Source: a virus
DNA length: 61,835 nt
Strand: one strand, 5' to 3'
Virus record (IMG/VR): IMGVR_UViG_3300044816_000047
Location: 1 to 61,835 of that record
Shown here piece by piece: positions 57,037-61,835 of the stretch. Position 1 is the first letter of the stretch, and the number at the start of each line of letters is the position of its first letter. A program made the position numbers and the translations under genes. A model generated the notes under the pieces. The model was not told where the DNA came from, did not search any database, and saw only the letters and a list, made by a program, of their open reading frames with translations.

Positions 57037-57062
57037 TGCGTATCAATATGTGAGGCGAGCAC

Positions 57063-57512
57063 ATGCCCGCTTCACGTCCAACCGAAATCCGCTTTGCGGA
57101 AAAGTATCGCGTCAACCTGAATACGGGCTGCTGGGATTGGACCGGCTCAAAGTCTCGCGGATATGGATACATCCGCGAGGCGCGAGGCGGGATGCTTCTG
57201 GCCCACAAGTTCTCCTATGAACATCACATTGCTTGCGTTCCGGCGGGTAAAATCGTTCGGCACTCTTGCAACAACAGCGTTTGTGTAAATCCAGATCATC
57301 TTCGGATCGGGACGCATGCAGACAACATGATTGATATGGCGATGGCCGGAACCCGAAAGGGGAAAAGCGGCGAGCGCACGTATCTATCAGATGATCAGCG
57401 GGAACTTGTTGTTGATGATCTTGGTAACGGGAAAACCGTTTCCGAGGTTGCTCGTGCGTATCAGGTCGACCGCAAAACCATCCGCAATATTCGCAACACC
57501 TATTGGGTCTGA
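57063..57512 (+). CDS. Free-standing HNH endonuclease after the capsid gene
   Basis: 149 aa. NTGCWDWTGSKSRGYGYIRE, LAHKFSYEHHIACVPAGKIV, RHSCNNSVCVNPDHLRIGTH (HNH_3), and C-terminal helix-turn-helix (VSEVARAYQVDRKTIRNIRN). Related in layout to the intron 2 enzyme. No intron core surrounds it, so it is a free-standing homing gene, perhaps once paired with intron 2. Confidence 0.9.
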   Translation: MPASRPTEIRFAEKYRVNLNTGCWDWTGSKSRGYGYIREARGGMLLAHKFSYEHHIACVPAGKIVRHSCNNSVCVNPDHLRIGTHADNMIDMAMAGTRKGKSGERTYLSDDQRELVVDDLGNGKTVSEVARAYQVDRKTIRNIRNTYWV

Positions 57513-57527
57513 AAGGACACCACTAAA

Positions 57528-57992
57528 ATGAGCTACGATATCCCGTCTCTGAGGGAGGTTTACTACCTTCCTTCCAGCGCGTATGGCGCGACTACCGCGT
57601 CCAAGACCATCATGGGTCCGAAAGGCAAGAAGGGCATTGTCACCGACATTGTTGTTCTGCTTTCAGCGGACAACGTTGGCACCACCACGGTCCCGGAGGT
57701 CACTGTCGGTTCGGCTGCGGGTCTTGTCGAGTATGCCCGCTTCCGTCTCGGCACCACTGCGACGGCCGGTTATGCCGCAGCCAATACACCGTTCCGCGCT
57801 CGCGCGCTGACGGCAACGGCGCAGGGCAACACCGGCGGCGTTGTGCCGACGTTGGTCGATTTCGCGGGGCACGTTCTCCTCGAAACCGCATCGATCCCGG
57901 CGGACACCGCGATCGTCATCAGCGGCAAGGCTGGCGTCGGCGGCACTCCCGCCGGCACCTTTGAAGCCTACGTTCACGTCCGTTGGGACTAA
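57528..57992 (+). CDS. Head protein (154 aa), decoration-like
   Basis: RBS GAAAGGA upstream, directly after the HNH stop. Beta-rich: MGPKGKKGIVTDIVVLLSAD, VPEVTVGSAAGLVEYARFRL, PADTAIVISGKAGVGGTPAG, with EAYVHVRWD at the end. Position right after the capsid gene suggests a head decoration or capsid-stabilising protein. Confidence 0.75.
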   Translation: MSYDIPSLREVYYLPSSAYGATTASKTIMGPKGKKGIVTDIVVLLSADNVGTTTVPEVTVGSAAGLVEYARFRLGTTATAGYAAANTPFRARALTATAQGNTGGVVPTLVDFAGHVLLETASIPADTAIVISGKAGVGGTPAGTFEAYVHVRWD

Positions 57993-58049
57993 CGACATCG
58001 CTCGGCGGCGCTTCGGCGCCGCCGCCTGCACTCTGACAAGGGTCTCCCA

Positions 58050-58286
58050 ATGTCTGGTTTCTTCCCCTACGGCGGTTACTACAGTGGCAATGGCCACGCC
58101 CGCCGAAACGAGCCGGTGTGCGTTCCTGCCAGCAACCCGTTGCCTGCCAATAAAATGGCTTGCGACACGGGAAATGCTGGTGCGGACGGTTACACCGTGC
58201 TTTCCCGCGCAGATCGCGACAGCGATATGCGTCCAATCGCGGGCACTTCCGAACCGGAAGGTCCCCGCATGAGCGAGGATAATTGA
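58050..58286 (+). CDS. Small hypothetical head-region protein (78 aa)
   Basis: Gly/Tyr-rich start (MSGFFPYGGYYSGNGHARRN), two Cys. Short polar protein. Unknown. Confidence 0.6.
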   Translation: MSGFFPYGGYYSGNGHARRNEPVCVPASNPLPANKMACDTGNAGADGYTVLSRADRDSDMRPIAGTSEPEGPRMSEDN

Positions 58287-58287
58287 T

Positions 58288-58554
58288 ATGGCAAGTGGCG
58301 AAAAGTCTGGCGGCGTCTTTACCGGCAATTCGACCGGCAAAGGCGCTTCGGCTGGCGTGAAGATCGAGAACAAGTCGGGCATGAAGATGGTTTCTTCGTA
58401 CCCGCAGGACAACGTGCATGGCGTTGATCTTCCCAATACGATGGGCGGATCGATGGCCGGCAGCGACACCAACCTCAGCCATTCGTTGAAGGGCGCCAGC
58501 GCCGTTCAGCGCGGGTCGGGCGGTGGCGGCAAGACCGAGCGGTCGGGCATCTAA
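58288..58554 (+). CDS. Gly/Ser/Lys-rich protein (88 aa)
   Basis: Low complexity: SGEKSGGVFTGNSTGKGASA, GGSMAGSDTNLSHSLKG. Probably disordered. Head-tail region, unknown role. Starts two bases after the previous stop. Confidence 0.6.
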   Translation: MASGEKSGGVFTGNSTGKGASAGVKIENKSGMKMVSSYPQDNVHGVDLPNTMGGSMAGSDTNLSHSLKGASAVQRGSGGGGKTERSGI

Positions 58555-58557
58555 TTC

Positions 58558-59052
58558 ATGTCCGAATCGAAAGTGCGTATGGACCGTGGCAAGGTTTTCG
58601 CCACGGTCCATGGTGAACGGGCGCCGGGCGATAGGCATGCGGCTGTTCATTATTTCCAGGATGGGCTTCCGTTTGATGTCGGCGGCTACCTGATCCCCGA
58701 TCACCCCGACCTGATGGGCGACGACCCCAAGGCGAAGAAGTTGCGCGAGCTTGCCGAGCGCAAGATCAAGAGGGCGGAAAAGGCGGCAAAGGAAAAGCCC
58801 GCAGCCAAGTCCGACGATGACGCTGATGGCGAAGATGCCGAAGCTGAATCGGACGATAGAGATGAGGAAGTCAACCTCGAAGCATGGGCTCGCGGCGAAA
58901 AAGATTATCAATGGCTCGACATCACCCAGACCATCGCGCGCCGCTACAACAAGCGCGTGAAGGACAAGGAAGCCGCCCTTGATCTATTGATCGAGGAGAA
59001 GGTCGTTACGGTGGACGATCTTCCGCCTCACTTCCGAAAACTGATCAAGTAA
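58558..59052 (+). CDS. Hypothetical head-tail region protein (164 aa)
   Basis: N-terminal half beta-rich (RMDRGKVFATVHGERAPGDR, YFQDGLPFDVGGYLIPDHPD). Centre highly acidic and basic (KIKRAEKAAKEKPAAKSDDD). C-terminal helix (EEVNLEAWARGEKDYQWLDI). Typical linker protein between head and tail clusters. Confidence 0.65.
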   Translation: MSESKVRMDRGKVFATVHGERAPGDRHAAVHYFQDGLPFDVGGYLIPDHPDLMGDDPKAKKLRELAERKIKRAEKAAKEKPAAKSDDDADGEDAEAESDDRDEEVNLEAWARGEKDYQWLDITQTIARRYNKRVKDKEAALDLLIEEKVVTVDDLPPHFRKLIK

Positions 59053-59053
59053 C

Positions 59054-59947
59054 ATGGCGATGACCTACACGACCCTCGTCGGGACAAAAACCGACGCGGG
59101 TTCGATCATGAACTGGTCGAACTACACCAAGCTCGACGCGGCCACGGTTTTAGACGAGGCCCAAAGCCTTCTCTACTCCGTGCTGCGCGTGCGGGAGATG
59201 AGGACTGAGTGGGTCTTCGGCATGGTTGTGGGACAGTCGGAGATCCCATTGCCGGCGCGGTTTCTCGATCCGATCGGGAAGCTGTACGATATCACGAACA
59301 GCTACCCCTACGACCACCGCATCGAGACTGATATTCAGGCTTATCGGTCTTACGATACCTCGCTCGGTGGAACGCTCGGAGCCAATCCGTTCACGACGGC
59401 CTCCGGCCTGACGACGGTCACGGTGCATTCCGTGGCGCATACGCTGACGCAGGGTTCCACGTTCACGGCAGCAGGAGCAACCGCAACCGGCGGGCTCACG
59501 CTAAATGGAACGTGGCCGGTCACAAGCATTACGGACGCGGACAATTTCGTGATCGACACGGTGGATACCGCGGCGACCTCGACCGCGACCGGCGGCGGGT
59601 CTGCGGTCACGTTTACCGCCAACCAGTTGATTTCCGGTTCTCCGTCGATCTGGACCATCTTCGATGAGAAGGTCAAGTTTGACGTCGCGTTCGAGACCGC
59701 AGCCCAATTCAAGCAATTGTATTACCGAGCGCCGACGCTGCTTTCGTCGACCAACACCTCGAACTGGCTGACCAACCGCTACCCGAAATTGATGCGGGTG
59801 GCCTGTCTTGCGGCTGCCGCCGAGTACATGAAGGACACCGAAGAGTATCAGAAGCAGATTCAGGCGCTCAATGCCTTGGCTCATTCCGTCGCAGTCGAGA
59901 ATGACATGGGCTATCGCGGCATGGAATTCGGAACGGATACACCCTAA
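59054..59947 (+). CDS. Head-tail adaptor with inserted beta module (297 aa)
   Basis: Residues 1-100 (GSIMNWSNYTKLDAATVLDE, AQSLLYSVLRVREMRTEWVF, ARFLDPIGKLYDITNSYPYD) and 190-297 are the adaptor helices. Between them, residues 108-180 (LTTVTVHSVAHTLTQGSTFT, GGLTLNGTWPVTSITDADNF) are an Ig-like insertion also present in the protein starting at 60746. Connects portal and tail. Confidence 0.75.
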   Translation: MAMTYTTLVGTKTDAGSIMNWSNYTKLDAATVLDEAQSLLYSVLRVREMRTEWVFGMVVGQSEIPLPARFLDPIGKLYDITNSYPYDHRIETDIQAYRSYDTSLGGTLGANPFTTASGLTTVTVHSVAHTLTQGSTFTAAGATATGGLTLNGTWPVTSITDADNFVIDTVDTAATSTATGGGSAVTFTANQLISGSPSIWTIFDEKVKFDVAFETAAQFKQLYYRAPTLLSSTNTSNWLTNRYPKLMRVACLAAAAEYMKDTEEYQKQIQALNALAHSVAVENDMGYRGMEFGTDTP

Positions 59948-60351
59948 TGGCGCTCGACACCCTATCGCCGATCCTTCAACTGACGCTGATGGCCACAGGC
60001 AACGATACCGATACCTGGGGCGGCATCATCAACAACAACTTCATTCTGAAGGTCGAGAACGCGATTGCTGGAAAGACCAGCCTCACCGTGACCGGCGGAA
60101 CCACGGCGCTGACCACGGCGCAGCGGATGAATGGCGTCATCGACATTCGCGGGACGCTGACAAGCAACGTGCTGATCACGGACGCCTTCGGGTTTCCGAT
60201 GCGTTGGGTCGTTTATAACGGCTGCACGCTTGGCGGGTTCACCGTCAGCATGTCGGCATCCTATGATGCCACGCCAGGAACTCCCGCCGTCATTTCAACC
60301 GGGCTGCATCTTGTTTATGGCGACGGCCAGCGCGCGGTTTTCGTGCTGTGA
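59947..60351 (+). CDS. Tail component (134 aa)
   Basis: Start shares one base with the previous stop. LMATGNDTDTWGGIINNNFI then LTVTGGTTALTTAQRMNGVI and beta strands, a module frequent in tail-tip proteins of this phage group. Ends with a four-base overlap. Confidence 0.7.
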   Translation: MALDTLSPILQLTLMATGNDTDTWGGIINNNFILKVENAIAGKTSLTVTGGTTALTTAQRMNGVIDIRGTLTSNVLITDAFGFPMRWVVYNGCTLGGFTVSMSASYDATPGTPAVISTGLHLVYGDGQRAVFVL

Positions 60352-60746
60352 GTGACGACACGTTCTCTCCGCATTTTGGCTGGCGCTTGCAGGCGTACAA
60401 CAACAACATCAACAACTGGATCAACCAACTCAATACCGTCGGCCGGCAGATGGAGATTGCGACGTCCGGCGGGCAACTCGGCACTGCTCGGTACGGCACG
60501 ATTGACACTTCGCTTGCGAGCTACAGCGGTCTGATCGACTTTGCCAATTACACGCAACAGGACGGCGGGACGGCCTTGGCGCTGCTGTTCGATAGCACGG
60601 TTCCGGTGCACTACATCTACAACCGGTTTTTCAGTCTGGGCCTGACGATCCGCGTCGGACACGTTGATGCTTTTGCTGGCGATACGCTGCACGCCGGGTT
60701 GAACATCGTCTATATCGACGACAATAAAGTCACGCACATCCTTTAA
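60348..60746 (+). CDS. Tail component (132 aa)
   Basis: GTG start overlapping the upstream stop. FGWRLQAYNNNINNWINQLN followed by beta strands (YNRFFSLGLTIRVGHVDAFA). Its stop shares one base with the next ATG. No named family. Confidence 0.65.
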   Translation: MSDDTFSPHFGWRLQAYNNNINNWINQLNTVGRQMEIATSGGQLGTARYGTIDTSLASYSGLIDFANYTQQDGGTALALLFDSTVPVHYIYNRFFSLGLTIRVGHVDAFAGDTLHAGLNIVYIDDNKVTHIL

Positions 60747-61835
60747 TGGCAAGCCTTCTCCCAATCCCGATCGCGCCTCCCGGCGGCGTGGTCAAGACGG
60801 AATCAGGACGTATTGCAGAGGGGCGGTTCACGGACAGCCTGAATATCCGCTTCGTGATGGGGACGGATGGCAAGGCGCGACCGCAGAAAAAAGGCGGATG
60901 GACGCGCGCGAGCACGGCGATCTCGACCGGCATCATCCGGTCGACCAAGGCGTGGCAGTCGCTCGCGGGCAATACGTTCTATGCGGCTGGCACCAACCAG
61001 CGGCTTTACGTCTACAACAGCCAGTTCGCCCAGACCGATATCACGCCGATTGAATCGTCTGGCACGCTCGGCACCAACCCGTTCACCACCACGAACGGGT
61101 CTAGCATCGTCACGGTGGCGCACAACGCGCACGGTCGAAACATCGGCGATGGCGTTTATTATCCGGGGTCGAGCACGGGCGGCGGCGTGACGGTTACAGG
61201 GGTCTATCCCATTACGTCGATCACGGCCAACACCTATACGTTCACGGCGACAACAGCGACCTCGGCGGCATCCTTCGGTACGGGCGCGGCCTACCAGTTC
61301 TTGGTGGCGAGCGGCGTCGACGTGGCGTCCTTTCCAACCGGCGTCGGCATCGGTGGCTGGGGCGTCGGCGCTTGGGGCGTCTCGCAAACTGCGACCGCGA
61401 TCTTCAATGAACCGCGCATCTGGTCGCTGGATAATTTCGGCCAGATCTTGATTGCCTCCTACAATGGAGGGTCGATCTACACGTTTGATCCGTCCATTAC
61501 GTTTGTGCGGGCTGCGAAAATCTCGACGGCCCCGACCGATTGCCGTTTTGCCTTCGTGACGCCGGAGCGCTATGTCATGGCGCTTCGAGCGGGCATGGTG
61601 CTCTCCTGGTGCAATCAGGGCGACTACACGGTCTGGACGCCAGCCGTTGGCAATACCGCGAACACGCGGACGCTGACCGACGGCAGCAAACTGATCGCCG
61701 GCAAGGTCCTTGGGCCTCGTTTGAATATGATCTGGTCTGACACGGCCTGCTACCTCAACCAGTGGACCGGCGACGCCTATGTCTATTCGACCGATCTGGT
61801 GGGTCGCAATTGCGGGCTAATTTCTCCGAACGCCG
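60746..61835 (+). CDS. Large structural protein, N-terminal part (continues at 1-819)
   Basis: ATG at 60746; the frame continues through the 127-bp overlap to 819, 593 aa in total. N-terminus GGVVKTESGRIAEGRFTDSL and NIRFVMGTDGKARPQKKGGW. Residues about 115-190 (SSIVTVAHNAHGRNIGDGVY, TVTGVYPITSITANTYTFTA) are the same Ig-like module as in the adaptor. The rest forms propeller-like repeats. Probable stabilisation or tail-hub protein; family call by inference. Confidence 0.75.
   Translation, partial: MASLLPIPIAPPGGVVKTESGRIAEGRFTDSLNIRFVMGTDGKARPQKKGGWTRASTAISTGIIRSTKAWQSLAGNTFYAAGTNQRLYVYNSQFAQTDITPIESSGTLGTNPFTTTNGSSIVTVAHNAHGRNIGDGVYYPGSSTGGGVTVTGVYPITSITANTYTFTATTATSAASFGTGAAYQFLVASGVDVASFPTGVGIGGWGVGAWGVSQTATAIFNEPRIWSLDNFGQILIASYNGGSIYTFDPSITFVRAAKISTAPTDCRFAFVTPERYVMALRAGMVLSWCNQGDYTVWTPAVGNTANTRTLTDGSKLIAGKVLGPRLNMIWSDTACYLNQWTGDAYVYSTDLVGRNCGLISPNA
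61709..61835. repeat. Terminal direct repeat, copy of 1-127
   Basis: Identical to the first 127 bases. Collapsing it restores one continuous gene and a circular genome of 61,708 bp. Confidence 0.9.

Noticed and set aside
57036-57530. A third group I intron around the free-standing HNH
   Set aside because: No P7 pair or AGATAGTC/GATATGGTC-like core is present, and the next gene has its own ribosome-binding site.
1-61835. CRISPR arrays
   Set aside because: No regularly spaced repeats with unique spacers were found; the only short tandem arrays encode repeat proteins or the candidate iterons.

Overview
The window is one complete genome of a temperate tailed phage. Its first 127 bases (1-127) are repeated exactly as its last 127 (61709-61835), so the molecule closes into a circle of 61,708 bp. 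One structural gene runs across the join (60746 to the end, then 1-819). GC is about 60% by eye. Several families (MucR/Cro-type small regulators, DUF3309, DUF1376, YfdQ, Erf, the endolysin type) are ones I associate with phages of Alphaproteobacteria, probably Hyphomicrobiales (rhizobia, Bradyrhizobium, Methylobacterium relatives); this host call is inference. The capsid belongs to the N4-gp56 family. With a large portal and large internal proteins but no tape-measure or sheath gene, a podovirus-like particle is most likely.

Layout. (1) 39.5-61.8 kb and 1-8.4 kb, plus strand: late genes, comprising a transglycosylase, terminase, tail spike and fibre-like proteins, portal, scaffold, major capsid protein, adaptors, ejection-type proteins and an inorganic-pyrophosphatase-domain protein. 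(2) 8.4-9.7 kb, minus: micro-membrane proteins with a HicB-like protein. (3) 9.75-14.6 kb, plus: lysis genes (endolysin, holin candidates, lipoprotein, CHAP-like protein) with small membrane proteins and an endonuclease VII, ended by a UUCG-loop terminator. (4) 14.6-23.3 kb, minus: a dense run of small genes, the integrase with an overlapping excisionase, and a C5 methyltransferase. (5) 23.3-25.3 kb: a short plus-strand island with an IS1595-type transposase, bounded by a 36-bp imperfect inverted repeat. (6) 25.3-29.1 kb, minus: recombination genes (exonuclease, HNH, YqaJ exonuclease, Erf annealing protein) from a repressor-controlled promoter. (7) 29.2-31.2 kb: the lysogeny switch, with an S24 repressor and a divergent Cro-like gene. 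(8) 31.2-39.4 kb, plus: early right genes, including an MT-A70 methyltransferase, a YfdQ protein and a DUF1376 replication protein with iteron-like repeats.

The most striking result is that the major capsid gene is split into three exons by two group I introns. Internal guide sequences, P10 pairings, P7 pairings and P9 hairpins are all readable, and the predicted spliced product is 330 aa with the family's normal C-terminus. Intron 1 carries an HNH endonuclease gene on the opposite strand, intron 2 carries one in sense, and a third HNH gene follows the capsid gene.

The second result is a readable regulatory code. GTCGGA-N4-TCCGAC palindromes lie at both control regions, with an operator occupying the 17-bp spacer of a promoter on each side of the repressor block.
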